Positions 15,315-24,437 of a stretch of DNA of 35,091 nt are shown in pieces. Under the pieces are notes generated by a model. It worked only from the letters and a program-made list of their open reading frames with translations, had not been told where the DNA came from and ran no database searches. This stretch comes from Terriglobales bacterium (GTDB lineage Bacteria; Acidobacteriota; Terriglobia; Terriglobales; Acidobacteriaceae). The DNA lies in contig JACPNP010000041.1 in NCBI GenBank assembly GCA_016185365.1, positions 1 through 35,091 on the forward strand, in the 5' to 3' direction. The translations under genes and the position numbers were made by a program. The stretch's first letter is position 1. Each line of letters opens with the position of its first letter.

Positions 15315-16688
15315 CTACCGGGCCGCCATCGCGCCGCTGCGCTCTTGTTGCGCGACGGCCAGCGCCGGCGCGACCTCGGCGAACACCTCAAGGTGCCGCT
15401 CGATGTCGGCATCGCTGTGGGCCACGGAGACGGTCCATTGTTCGTCCCAATAATGCGGCGTCGGCATGACCCCACGATTCACCATGGCGAACCAGTAATG
15501 CCGCCACAGATCGACGTCGATCCCGGCCCAATCCCGGTAGTTCTTCACTTCCCCGGGATATAGCATGACGGCGCCGTTGGCGCATGCACCGATGGCATAC
15601 GCGGTCAGGCCGGTCTGCTTGATGATCTGGTTGCAACCCTCGACCAGTCGCTTGCTCATCTTATCGATGCGCGCGTAGTTCTCAGGCGTGAGCACATGGC
15701 GCAAGGTCGCCAAGCCGGCCGCCATCACCAAAGGATTGGTGTTGTAGGTCCCGGCATGGAAGACTTTGCCCTCGCCGATGATGTCCATGATCTTGCGGCT
15801 AGTGCCGAAAGCGGCCAGGGAAAATCCACCGCCGATGGACTTCGCCAGACAGACCATGTCCGGCTTGACGCCGAAGTATTCACTGGCGCCGCCACGTCCG
15901 AGCTTGGCGCCCGTCTTGACCTCGTCATAGATCAACAGCGCGCCGTGGCGGGTGCAGAGTTCGCGCAGTCCTTCGAGAAAACCGGGTTGCGGCATGCAAA
16001 CACCGATATTCATCGGCACCGGTTCGAGGATCAAAGCGGCGACGTCTCCGGGATATTTTTTGAACAACCGCTCGACACTGGGCAGATCGTTGAAGATCGC
16101 GACCAGAGTCGCCTCCCAGGCGCCCTTCGGGATGCCGGCCGAGGCCGGCACCTGGTTGGGCTCGGTCGCGCTGCCCCACTTGTCCGCCTTGGGCTTGACG
16201 CTGACCATGGCGGCGTCATGCACGCCGTGGTAACAGCCCTCGAACTTGATGATCTTCTCCCGACCGGTAAATCCGCGGGCCAGGCGGATGGCGTGCATGG
16301 TCACTTCCGTGCCGCTGTTGCCGAAGCGGACATTCTCCACGGGATAACGGGCGCAGATCTCTTCGGCCAGCTGCTGCTCCATCACATGGGGCATGCCGTA
16401 CATGGTCCCTTTTTTCAATTGCTCTTCCACGGCGCGCACGATGATGGGATTCGCATGCCCGGCCATGAGCGCGCCGAAGCAGAGATTGAAATCGATGTAT
16501 TCGTTGCCATCAAGATCGCGGACGCGCGTTCCCTGCGCCGACTCGATGAACAACGGGTACGGTTCATAGCTGCGGAAGTTGCTGGAGACGCCCAGCGGCA
16601 TCCATGGTTTTGAATGTTCCAAGGCCGCGCGCGATCGAGGCGTGCGCCGCTCGTAGGTTTCCAATTCTTTCTTTAACTGCGCGTACAT
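15315..16688 (-). CDS. class-III PLP aminotransferase (glutamate-1-semialdehyde-aminomutase-like)
   Basis: A 457-residue fold-type I PLP enzyme. NSGTEVTMHAIRLAR (124-138) is the phosphate-binding block, YHGVHD is the conserved aromatic/His loop, IYDEVKTG has the ring-binding Asp255 and LAKSIGGG the Schiff-base Lys283. The order and the ending resemble glutamate-1-semialdehyde 2,1-aminomutase relatives, but the catabolic operon argues against tetrapyrrole synthesis; an amine or amino-acid transaminase or aminomutase is likelier. ATG 16688 has AGAAGG six bases upstream; the longer ORF to 16778 has no such support. It is followed by the permease after 3 bases. Confidence 0.82.
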   Translation of the reverse strand: MYAQLKKELETYERRTPRSRAALEHSKPWMPLGVSSNFRSYEPYPLFIESAQGTRVRDLDGNEYIDFNLCFGALMAGHANPIIVRAVEEQLKKGTMYGMPHVMEQQLAEEICARYPVENVRFGNSGTEVTMHAIRLARGFTGREKIIKFEGCYHGVHDAAMVSVKPKADKWGSATEPNQVPASAGIPKGAWEATLVAIFNDLPSVERLFKKYPGDVAALILEPVPMNIGVCMPQPGFLEGLRELCTRHGALLIYDEVKTGAKLGRGGASEYFGVKPDMVCLAKSIGGGFSLAAFGTSRKIMDIIGEGKVFHAGTYNTNPLVMAAGLATLRHVLTPENYARIDKMSKRLVEGCNQIIKQTGLTAYAIGACANGAVMLYPGEVKNYRDWAGIDVDLWRHYWFAMVNRGVMPTPHYWDEQWTVSVAHSDADIERHLEVFAEVAPALAVAQQERSGAMAAR

Positions 16689-16802
16689 GATGTGCCTTCT
16701 GGCTTTAGGGCGGCCTGAGGCCGCCGGCAGGATAGGTGCTGCTATCTCCATTGTGAGAGCCGGGCCGCCGGAGTGCAACCCCAGGCGGCCCGCCCCTCAC
16801 AA

Positions 16803-19800
16803 CTAGAACGAGAACTTGACCGCGAACTGGATCTGCCGCGGCGGACGCGCACGCTTGATGACCCCGAAATCGGAGCCGTCGGTGATGTTGCCGTCCGGAT
16901 TGTTGAACATCGTGTGGTTGAACAGGTTGAAGAATTCGGCGCGGAATTGCATGCCCATGCGGTCCCCAAGCTTGGTGTTCTTCTGTATGGAGAGGTCCCA
17001 TAGCTGGATGCCGGGCCCGCAACAGATGGTGCGCTTGGCGGTCCCCAGTGTCCCGTCCGCGGCGGTGGTGAACGAGTTCGGATCGAAGTAGAAGAAGCCG
17101 GACTCGCACGTTGGTCCGCTCGTGCCTACCGCACAGAAGGAATTGTTGCGCGGGTCACCGGTGACAAAGCGGGCCACTTGGTCCGGCTTGCCGGGCAATT
17201 CGAAGTCAAAGCTGTTCTGGAACTCCTGGTCATCCGAGGAAAGAATGCGGATGGGGAAACCGCTCTGGAAGGTGGTGATGCCGGTCAGTCCCCAACCATT
17301 GAACACTTTGCCCGCAAAGCCGGAGTACTTCGGAATAGGCAACTCCCAGGCGTAGCTCACGACGAACCGATGCCGGGTATCGAACAAGGAAAGTGAGCGA
17401 TTGCAACGCGCACAGATCGGATTCAGTATCTGCTCAAAGGTGGAGGCGTCATCCATGGACTTGCTCCAGGTATACGCCGCCAGGAATTTGAAGCCACGCG
17501 AGAAGCGTTTCTCCAACGAAGCTTGCAGAGCGTTGTAGCTCGAATTCGTGCTGGTCTCCTGCGAGAAAATGCTGGAAAAGACCGGAATGCCGTCCAGCGG
17601 GCAACCGGCTCCGGTCGTCGGCTCACAGAATGGCGATGAGTTAGGCCGGAGTCCCACAAGGGTCACATCATTCGCCAGTGTGGTGCCGCCAGGGATGAAA
17701 CTCACGGAACCATACGGGAGCGTGAGTCCTTGGGGCGCGATGGTGGTCCCGGCGGGAACCACAAAACTGGAATCAGCATAGAACGCGCCACATGTGCCGG
17801 TGCCGAGCGTGGCATTCAGATCGAGACAGGTTTGTGCGTTACCGAAGTTGAGGTCACGCGTGGCCAGCAAGCGCCGACCCTGCGCACCAACATAGGCGAG
17901 TGTGACGGCAAGGTCTTTGCTCAACTCACGTTGAATCGTGAAGTTGTATTGCATGGTGTATTGCGGATGCACCTTGTGCGGGACCTGGCCAAAGAGGAGG
18001 ATAGGACGGAACTTGGACCAATCGATCGCGGTCCCCGGCGCCGGGGATTGGAATCCACCGAAGGGATTCGGGACGACACCGGGCCCACCCACTGCGCAGG
18101 GAGCTGTGCAGCTTTGCAACGCAAACGGGGCTTGCAGGAAGTCCAGAGAGACCAGGGTGCTGCCGCCGAACGGAGGTTGCGCACCCAACTGTTCCAGGAC
18201 CAGCTGTTCGATCGGGTTGTAGAAGATCCCGAAGCCGGCGCGGACACTGGTCTTGCCCGGACCACCGGTAAGCCAGTTATTGCCCCAACCCGGGCTCCAG
18301 GCGATGCCGATGCGGGGCGCGAATGCCTTGTAGTACGTATCCGAGAATCCCGCCGGGACGCCGGGGTCGCCAGGAGTGACCAGCCCCATTGGAAATACCG
18401 CGTTCGCCGGCCCGCTGGGGCTGCAATCGGAACTTCCATAGAGCGCGATCTGGGAGGGGTCTAGCAAGGTGCACGGGTAATTCGTCGTGGCAACCCCGGG
18501 CCGGTAGGACTGCACAAACTTGTTGAGGTCCTTGAAGGGCGTGTTCACTTCCCAGCGCAACCCGTAATTCAGCGTCAGATTCTGCTTCAGCTTCCAGCTG
18601 TCCTGGGCGTAGAGATAGATCGCGTTGGTGCGGTACCGGCTGGTCTGGGCCGAGCCCTGCAGGAAGGAATCCGGAAGGCCGAGATAGTAGTTGGGGAAAA
18701 GGTTTGGACCGCCAAGATCATTGGTCCCGCCCCCGAAGAATGAATAGTTGCCGTTGACGTCAAAGTACAACGTCTGGTCGAGTTGCTGGATGCGGAAGTC
18801 CCCACCGAACTTCATGGTGTGATTGCCCGCCACCTTCGTGAAATTATCCGAAAATTGATAACTGTTGCCGGTCTGGGGGATCTCACCTTCGAAGTTGTTC
18901 CCGATCGTGAATCCGCCGGAGATGGAGAGGAAGGGCACGCCTTCACGCGTGGCGCCATAACCCGGGGTGATGCCCAATCTCGGGTCAGAGGTGAATACGC
19001 CAGGCGTATCCGTTGTTCCTGTGAAACAGAATGGAGCCCCCGGACTGCCGTTGCATGAGTCGGTGACGAGGTTCGTGCGGGTCGGGTGCAAGAATTTGCC
19101 CTGAGAGTTGCGGAACCAATTAAAGCGGAACTCATTGACAGTATTGGAATTGATGGTCCAAGTGTGTGTGGCGGACGCCAACTGGGTGAGCGTGTCGCTG
19201 GCAGTGCCAAAACCGGGGAGCACATTGGCGGAGGCTGCCTGGAAATGGGAGAAGGGCTGATTGTTCACACCGCCAGTGTAGTAATAGTAGAAATTGAGCT
19301 GTTGATTCTGATTCAGATTGTGGTCGAGCTTAACGGTGAACTGATCTTCATTCGCACTGCCATTGGGGACGGCCTGAAACTTACCATCCGGCTGATTAGA
19401 GAGGGGAACGTAAAAGTTTACTAGCGCCACGGCGACAGGATCCATACAGGACGTAGGGATCGTGCTGGTGGGAAAGATACTTGCCCATGCTGTTCCGGCA
19501 GCAGGGGCAGTCGAACCCGGGATCGCAGCAATCGCGGCTGCGCAACCCGGCCGGTTCAACAATACCTGGGCCACAGCGTCGTCACCCAAAGTTCCCGCGA
19601 ACACTGAGGGGCCGAGCGGGTCTCCAAAGATCCCCGCGCGTTCGTCCGAAGACGGCACCACGACCGGATCCGAGGACAAGCCTTGCAGGATCCTGCGTCC
19701 TTCATAGGAAACGAAGAAAAACGTTTTTTCTTTCTTGATCGGCCCCCCGAACGTGCCCCCGAACTGGTTCTGGTTGAAATCCGGTTTGGTATTGTCGAAG

Positions 19801-20597
19801 AAACCAACCGCATTCAGAGCTTTATTGCGGAAAAATTCATAAAAACTACCGTGCCAATCGTTGGTACCGGATTTTGTGACCACGTTGATGACCGAGCCGG
19901 AGTTACGGCCGTATTCCGGGTCGAATGTGTTGGTGATGACGCGGAACTCCTGAATGCTGTCCGGAGAGGGCTGCACGGCAGGGGCATTCACGAACAGATC
20001 GTTGGCATCGCCACCGTTGACGCTGAAGTTGTTGGTGCGTCCGCGGCCTCCATTGACGGAGACCGAGCCGGACTGGTCGCTGCCATAGAAAAGGTCCGCG
20101 CCACCCACCGAGGTCACGCCCGGTTGCAGTTGCAGAAGCTGATACGTGTCCCGCGCATTGAGGGGCAGGCCGGTCACGGTCTTGGCGTCCACCGCCGCGC
20201 CCAGTTGCGTGCTGGTGGTGTCCACGAGCGGAGCTTCCGCGGTCACGGTGATCTCTTCCGTGGTCGCGCCCGGCTGCAGCACGACGTCCACGGTCTTCAC
20301 TTCGTTCAGCGAGAGTGTGACCTCCTTCAAGACATACTTCTTAAAGGTGGCGTGTTCCACCGTCACGCTGTAACTGCCGACGGGTACTTGCAGCACCGTA
20401 TAGTCCCCATTCGAGTTCGATGCTGAGAACCTGCTGACCCCGGTCTCGCGGTTCGTCACGGTGATCCTGGCATCAGGCACGGCGGCGCCGGTGGAGTCGG
20501 AGACATGGCCGACAAATCGGCCACCGGTGGATTGCGCGGTCAGCGTGCCAAGGAGACTCAAGAGAAGGAGTGGAAGCAGCCTGCGGAAGTGAGCCAT
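16803..20597 (-). CDS. Oar-like TonB-dependent receptor with carboxypeptidase-regulatory domain
   Basis: A 1264-residue outer-membrane protein. A signal peptide (about 1-22, LLPLLLLSLLGTLTAQS) is followed by an Ig-like carboxypeptidase-regulatory domain (about 26-108, GHVSDSTGAAVPDARITVTN through VVLQPG), a plug domain (GLPLNARDTYQLLQLQPGV; SVNGGRGRTNNFSVNGGDAN) and a long beta barrel ending in the outer-membrane signature FAVKFSF. This architecture is heavily expanded in Acidobacteriota. It heads the leftward catabolic operon, 114 bases before the aminotransferase, and may import the substrate or oligomers that release it. It is transcribed divergently from the MerR/XRE/cupin regulator. Confidence 0.92.
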   Translation of the reverse strand: MAHFRRLLPLLLLSLLGTLTAQSTGGRFVGHVSDSTGAAVPDARITVTNRETGVSRFSASNSNGDYTVLQVPVGSYSVTVEHATFKKYVLKEVTLSLNEVKTVDVVLQPGATTEEITVTAEAPLVDTTSTQLGAAVDAKTVTGLPLNARDTYQLLQLQPGVTSVGGADLFYGSDQSGSVSVNGGRGRTNNFSVNGGDANDLFVNAPAVQPSPDSIQEFRVITNTFDPEYGRNSGSVINVVTKSGTNDWHGSFYEFFRNKALNAVGFFDNTKPDFNQNQFGGTFGGPIKKEKTFFFVSYEGRRILQGLSSDPVVVPSSDERAGIFGDPLGPSVFAGTLGDDAVAQVLLNRPGCAAAIAAIPGSTAPAAGTAWASIFPTSTIPTSCMDPVAVALVNFYVPLSNQPDGKFQAVPNGSANEDQFTVKLDHNLNQNQQLNFYYYYTGGVNNQPFSHFQAASANVLPGFGTASDTLTQLASATHTWTINSNTVNEFRFNWFRNSQGKFLHPTRTNLVTDSCNGSPGAPFCFTGTTDTPGVFTSDPRLGITPGYGATREGVPFLSISGGFTIGNNFEGEIPQTGNSYQFSDNFTKVAGNHTMKFGGDFRIQQLDQTLYFDVNGNYSFFGGGTNDLGGPNLFPNYYLGLPDSFLQGSAQTSRYRTNAIYLYAQDSWKLKQNLTLNYGLRWEVNTPFKDLNKFVQSYRPGVATTNYPCTLLDPSQIALYGSSDCSPSGPANAVFPMGLVTPGDPGVPAGFSDTYYKAFAPRIGIAWSPGWGNNWLTGGPGKTSVRAGFGIFYNPIEQLVLEQLGAQPPFGGSTLVSLDFLQAPFALQSCTAPCAVGGPGVVPNPFGGFQSPAPGTAIDWSKFRPILLFGQVPHKVHPQYTMQYNFTIQRELSKDLAVTLAYVGAQGRRLLATRDLNFGNAQTCLDLNATLGTGTCGAFYADSSFVVPAGTTIAPQGLTLPYGSVSFIPGGTTLANDVTLVGLRPNSSPFCEPTTGAGCPLDGIPVFSSIFSQETSTNSSYNALQASLEKRFSRGFKFLAAYTWSKSMDDASTFEQILNPICARCNRSLSLFDTRHRFVVSYAWELPIPKYSGFAGKVFNGWGLTGITTFQSGFPIRILSSDDQEFQNSFDFELPGKPDQVARFVTGDPRNNSFCAVGTSGPTCESGFFYFDPNSFTTAADGTLGTAKRTICCGPGIQLWDLSIQKNTKLGDRMGMQFRAEFFNLFNHTMFNNPDGNITDGSDFGVIKRARPPRQIQFAVKFSF

Positions 20598-20643
20598 TCA
20601 GGTCCTCGCATCAGTGCAGCGTTTTGGCAAGTCCGCTCCCGGC

Positions 20644-20671
20644 TTGCGCCAGAGCGAAACCTTGCTATAAT
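20644..20671 (+). promoter_or_regulatory. promoter of the rightward regulator operon
   Basis: TTGCGC (20644-20649), 16-base spacer, consensus TATAAT (20666-20671). Transcription would start near 20678, about 40 bases before the GTG start of the regulator. Confidence 0.6.
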
Positions 20672-20701
20672 CGCGCAAAGTTAGTGAAATTCGGCGCGAT
20701 T
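20669..20701. promoter_or_regulatory. 8-bp inverted repeat overlapping both divergent promoters
   Basis: AATCGCGC (20669-20676) and GCGCGATT (20694-20701) are perfect inverted repeats 17 bases apart. One arm touches the rightward -10 box and the other the leftward -35 box. This is a good operator candidate for the adjacent regulator. Confidence 0.55.
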
Positions 20702-20706
20702 GTCAA
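20678..20706 (-). promoter_or_regulatory. promoter of the leftward receptor operon
   Basis: On the minus strand TTGACA (20706-20701), 17-base spacer, TAACTT (20683-20678). Perfect -35, moderate -10; it precedes the TonB-dependent receptor start at 20597. Confidence 0.55.
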
Positions 20707-20718
20707 GGGGAATCCCCA

Positions 20719-21570
20719 GTGCCCCGATCCAACACCAACACAAAACGAGCGGCGCACGGCCATCCCCGCGCCCTGGGTGGAATGCTGACGATCGGTGAAG
20801 CCGCGCGCCAGGTGAAAATGTCGGCTTCGGCACTCCGGGACTGGGAAAGGCTTGGACTGGTCACACCGCAGCGGACGCCTTCCCGTTATCGGCTCTACAG
20901 TCCCGCCGATGTGAAGTTGCTCAAGCACGCGGTGTACCTGAACCGGGTGCGCGGCCTGAATGCTCCCGCGATCATCGAACTACTGAAGCGCCGGGGCCTG
21001 CTTTCATCCGCCAAGAAGAGCGCACACGGGTCCGGGGCCGCGGCCGGTCTTGGTCCGCTGCTGCGTCAAGCGCGCACCCAGCGCGGAAAGTCGCTTGACC
21101 ACGTGGCCCGCGCCACCAATATCTCCGTGGGTTTCCTCAGCAATCTGGAGCGCTCGCAGGCCAGCGCGTCCGTCGGCACACTGCGGCGCTTGGCCGACTA
21201 CTTTCAGCTCAACGTCCTCGATTTTTTCGATCAGAGCGGATCACAGCCCCTCGTGCGTCCGAAGCAACGGAAGCGATTGGATGCCGGGCCGGGAGTCCGC
21301 ATGGAACTTCTTGCCTGGGGGAATACAGTGATGGAGCCGCATCTGTTCCGCGTGGCCCCGGGAAAAGGCAGCGGTGGCGCTTACGCGCACGAGGGGGAAG
21401 AATTTCTGTACCTGCTCAACGGTGAATTGGAGATCGCATTGGCCGGCGAGACCTACCGTATGATGCCGGGCGACAGCCTCTACTTCGAGAGTTCAACGCC
21501 TCATCAGTGGAGTAATCCCGGCAACAAGGAGACGCTCATCCTATGGGTGAATACACCACCCACATTCTAA
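20719..21570 (+). CDS. transcriptional regulator with MerR-HTH, XRE-HTH and cupin domains
   Basis: A 283-residue protein with three recognisable domains. MerR-type winged helix, residues about 22-90 (MLTIGEAARQVKMSASALRD, PSRYRLYSPADVKLLK); Cro/C1-type HTH, about 110-167 (LRQARTQRGKSLDHVARATN, GFLSNLERSQASASVGTLRR); cupin, about 205-280 (APGKGSGGAYAHEGEEFLYL, MMPGDSLYFESSTPHQW). XRE-cupin proteins such as PuuR sense amines or their products, here with an extra MerR domain. GTG 20719 has AAGGGG eight bases upstream; ATG 20782 would still keep all domains. It overlaps the next gene by 28 bases and lies between the divergent operons, so it is the likely local regulator. Confidence 0.88.
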   Translation: MPRSNTNTKRAAHGHPRALGGMLTIGEAARQVKMSASALRDWERLGLVTPQRTPSRYRLYSPADVKLLKHAVYLNRVRGLNAPAIIELLKRRGLLSSAKKSAHGSGAAAGLGPLLRQARTQRGKSLDHVARATNISVGFLSNLERSQASASVGTLRRLADYFQLNVLDFFDQSGSQPLVRPKQRKRLDAGPGVRMELLAWGNTVMEPHLFRVAPGKGSGGAYAHEGEEFLYLLNGELEIALAGETYRMMPGDSLYFESSTPHQWSNPGNKETLILWVNTPPTF

Positions 21571-23327
21571 GGCGCGGCGGGGTGTTGGTGGCCGCCCTCT
21601 TCGGCGCTGTCACGATCACGGTCGCGCAAGCGCCGGACATGATCATCACTCATGCGCGGGTCTATACCGTGAATCCGGCCCAGCCTTGGGCGGAAGCGGT
21701 CGCCATCCGCGACGGCAAGTTCATCGCCGTAGGGTCAACACAAGACATCGAGAAATTGCGAGCACCCAAAACGCGCATCTTGAATGCGCAACGGCATATT
21801 GTTCTCCCCGGACTGACCGACAGCCACATCCATTTTCTCGAGGGCTCACTCGCGTTGACCAAACTCCAGCTTGAGGAGACAAAATCCGTCGAGCAGATCC
21901 AATCGGCACTGCGGAAGTATGCGCGCACACATCCTCCGGGCACAGACCCCTGGATCATCGGGCGAGGCTGGACCTACGCTGAATTCGGCGCCGCGGGAAT
22001 GCCGCACAAGAAGTTCCTTGACGCTGTTGTTCCCGACCGGCCCGTGATCCTTGAGGGATTCGACGGACACACGACCTGGGTGAACAGCAAGGCACTGGCG
22101 CTGGCCAAGATCGAAAAGCATACGCCGGATCCAGCTAATGGAAAGATCGTCCGCGATGAGAAGGGCGAAGCGACGGGCGCACTGCAGGAGGCGGCGGCCG
22201 ATCTCGTCACCACGATCGTTCCCCTGCCGTCTCACGCCGAGCGGATCGCCGCCTTGCGGCGGGGTTTGAGACTGGCCAATCGATCCGGCCTGACCCGGGT
22301 GATCGTTTGCGGGAATGACACGCGCGGCGGCAGCGATTCCGATTTTTTTGCTCTTTATTCCGAGTTGCTGGCCAAGGGCGAATTGACCCTGCGTTTCAAG
22401 ATCAGTTCTTACATCGCACCCGGCGCGCCGATCGAAAAGATCCGAGGTGATGTGGCGATGCTGCGGCGCGAGTTCCCCGAGTCGAACGGCTGGATCGAGG
22501 CCGGCGCGGTCAAGATGTTCCTGGATGGCGTGATCGAGGGGCACACCGCCGCCATGCTCGAACCATACACGGATGATCCATCCCATTCGGGAGAATTACG
22601 ATGGAATCCGGAGGAATATCGCAACATGGTCACAGCCATGGACAAGGACGGCATCCAGGTCTACACGCACGCGATCGGTGACCGCGCGGTGCGACTGGCT
22701 CTGGATGCCTACGGAGAGGCCGCGCAAGCGAACCACACCGCCGGTGCGCGCCACCGCATCGAGCATATCGAGACGATCTCCGCGGAGGACATCCCACGCT
22801 TCGGGTCGCTGGGCGTCGTCGCCAGTTACCAGCCGTTGCATGCCTATCCGGACGAAGACACTCTGGGGCCATGGCTGAGTCATGTGGGACCGGAACGCGC
22901 CAGCCGGGCCTGGGCGTGGCATGATGTGGCCGCGCACAGCGGGACCCTGGCATTCGGCAGCGATTGGCCGGTGGTCACGCTGAATCCGTGGCCGGGGATC
23001 CAGAACGCGATCACGCGACAGACCCGTGAAGGCAAGCCGGAAGGCGGCTGGATCCCGCAACAGAGGATCACATTGGAACAGGCGATCTACGGATACACCA
23101 TGGGCGCCGCGATCGGAGGCCGACGGGAAAAATGGGAAGGAAGCATCGAACCAGGGAAGTATGCGGACCTGGTGATCGTGGCGTCGGACATATTTGCCAT
23201 GGATCCCCACCGACTCGCTTCGACGGAAGTACTAATGACCATCGTCGATGGAAAGACTGTTTACCAGTCTCCGCGCTGGGCAAACGCAAAGCCCAAACCC
23301 TCTGCAAAGAGCTCCGGGAAACAATGA
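21543..23327 (+). CDS. exported amidohydrolase, YtcJ-like (amidohydrolase_3)
   Basis: A 594-residue metal-dependent hydrolase. An N-terminal hydrophobic segment (GVLVAALFGAVTITVAQA) suggests export. IITHARVYTVNPAQPWAEAV and KFIAVGS form the small beta-sandwich; GLTDSHIHFLEGS carries the metal-binding HxH (His95, His97); later come YTHAIGDRAVRLALDAY, HRIEHIETI, FGSDWPVVTLNP and the closing EPGKYADLVIVASD. It probably hydrolyses an amide or related C-N bond; in this operon release of a free amine or polyamine from a conjugate is an attractive but unproved role. AAGGAGA lies about 10 bases upstream of ATG, inside the regulator gene, so the two are likely translationally coupled. Confidence 0.85.
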   Translation: MGEYTTHILRRGGVLVAALFGAVTITVAQAPDMIITHARVYTVNPAQPWAEAVAIRDGKFIAVGSTQDIEKLRAPKTRILNAQRHIVLPGLTDSHIHFLEGSLALTKLQLEETKSVEQIQSALRKYARTHPPGTDPWIIGRGWTYAEFGAAGMPHKKFLDAVVPDRPVILEGFDGHTTWVNSKALALAKIEKHTPDPANGKIVRDEKGEATGALQEAAADLVTTIVPLPSHAERIAALRRGLRLANRSGLTRVIVCGNDTRGGSDSDFFALYSELLAKGELTLRFKISSYIAPGAPIEKIRGDVAMLRREFPESNGWIEAGAVKMFLDGVIEGHTAAMLEPYTDDPSHSGELRWNPEEYRNMVTAMDKDGIQVYTHAIGDRAVRLALDAYGEAAQANHTAGARHRIEHIETISAEDIPRFGSLGVVASYQPLHAYPDEDTLGPWLSHVGPERASRAWAWHDVAAHSGTLAFGSDWPVVTLNPWPGIQNAITRQTREGKPEGGWIPQQRITLEQAIYGYTMGAAIGGRREKWEGSIEPGKYADLVIVASDIFAMDPHRLASTEVLMTIVDGKTVYQSPRWANAKPKPSAKSSGKQ

Positions 23328-23330
23328 TCT

Positions 23331-24398
23331 ATGCATAGACGATTCCTGCTCGTGTTGTTGTCCGCCCTGGCGGGACTGGGGACATTTTCCTGCAATCGGC
23401 AAAAGCCTAAGACCTTGAACCTGTTGGTATGGGAAGGCTATGCGGACCCCTCGTACATCCGTGGATTTGAGGCAAAGTGCGGGTGCACGATCACGGCAAC
23501 ATACATGGGCTCGAGCGATGAGCTGGTGGCAAAGCTGCGCGGGGGAAGCGCGGCGAACTATGACGTGATCTCGCCCTCGAGCGATGTGGCGGGTATGATC
23601 GCGACCGCAGGCTTGGCCGCACCACTTGACCTGGCACGCGTGCCTTCCTACGCGCAGCTCTCTCCTCGCCTCACGGGACTGCCGCTGGTCAAGTCGAACG
23701 GGAAGACGTATGGCGTGCCCTTCGTTTGGGGACCCAACCCGCTGCTCTACGACACAACCGCATTCCCGCGCGCGCCGGAGCATTGGTCCGAACTCTGGGA
23801 GCCCAAGCTGAAAGGAAAGGTCTCGGTGTGGGATGACCTTTCCACCATCTATATGGCGGCGCAGGTCCTCGGGTATGACAAGCCGGATCCATCCGCGCTG
23901 TACAACCTGAGTGACGACCAGCTAGAGCAGGTGAAGAAAAAACTGCTGGCCCTAAAACCGAATATCCGAAAAATGTGGGCCAGCGGCGGTGAATTGACCA
24001 ACCTGTTCCAGAACCATGAAGTGGTGATCGCGATGGGTTGGCCGTTAATGACGAATCAATTGCGCAAGGTCAACTTCCCTATCGGGGAGACCATTCCTCA
24101 GGAGAACACCACGGGATGGATCGACCACCTGATGATCACCGCTGCCAGCGATAACAAAGACCTCGCTCACGATTTCCTGGAATATATGATCCAGGCGAGA
24201 ACGCAAAAAGCGCTTGCCGATGTGACCGGCTACACACCGGCGAACCCGTCTGCGGCGCAGTTCATGAGCGCCGAACAAAAAGTCAGCTTGCACCTGGATG
24301 ACATGGAATCCTATCAGCGACGGATCTATTTCTGGCAGAATGTTCCCCGCCGGGCCAGGTACAACGAGATCTGGAATGAAGTGAAGGCGGCACAGTGA
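23331..24398 (+). CDS. potD: spermidine/putrescine ABC transporter substrate-binding lipoprotein
   Basis: A 355-residue extracytoplasmic solute-binding protein. The signal peptide ends at a lipobox-like TFSC (Cys21). LNLLVWEGYADPSYIRGFEA and YDVISPSSDVAGM are typical PotD/PotF N-lobe blocks; GVPFVWGPNPLLYDTTAF and the C-terminal AHDFLEYMIQARTQKAL also fit the polyamine-binding family. It starts 3 bases after the amidohydrolase and precedes potA, potB and potC. Selectivity between putrescine, spermidine or a conjugate cannot be read from sequence. Confidence 0.9.
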   Translation: MHRRFLLVLLSALAGLGTFSCNRQKPKTLNLLVWEGYADPSYIRGFEAKCGCTITATYMGSSDELVAKLRGGSAANYDVISPSSDVAGMIATAGLAAPLDLARVPSYAQLSPRLTGLPLVKSNGKTYGVPFVWGPNPLLYDTTAFPRAPEHWSELWEPKLKGKVSVWDDLSTIYMAAQVLGYDKPDPSALYNLSDDQLEQVKKKLLALKPNIRKMWASGGELTNLFQNHEVVIAMGWPLMTNQLRKVNFPIGETIPQENTTGWIDHLMITAASDNKDLAHDFLEYMIQARTQKALADVTGYTPANPSAAQFMSAEQKVSLHLDDMESYQRRIYFWQNVPRRARYNEIWNEVKAAQ

Positions 24399-24437
24399 TC
24401 GGCGAAGACGGAACGAGCAAGACCTGAACGAGACCTG

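Noticed and set aside
15315-16688. hemL (tetrapyrrole synthesis) for the class-III enzyme
   Set aside because: Catabolic operon context with permease, ALDH and gabT makes haem biosynthesis unlikely; family resemblance alone is not enough.
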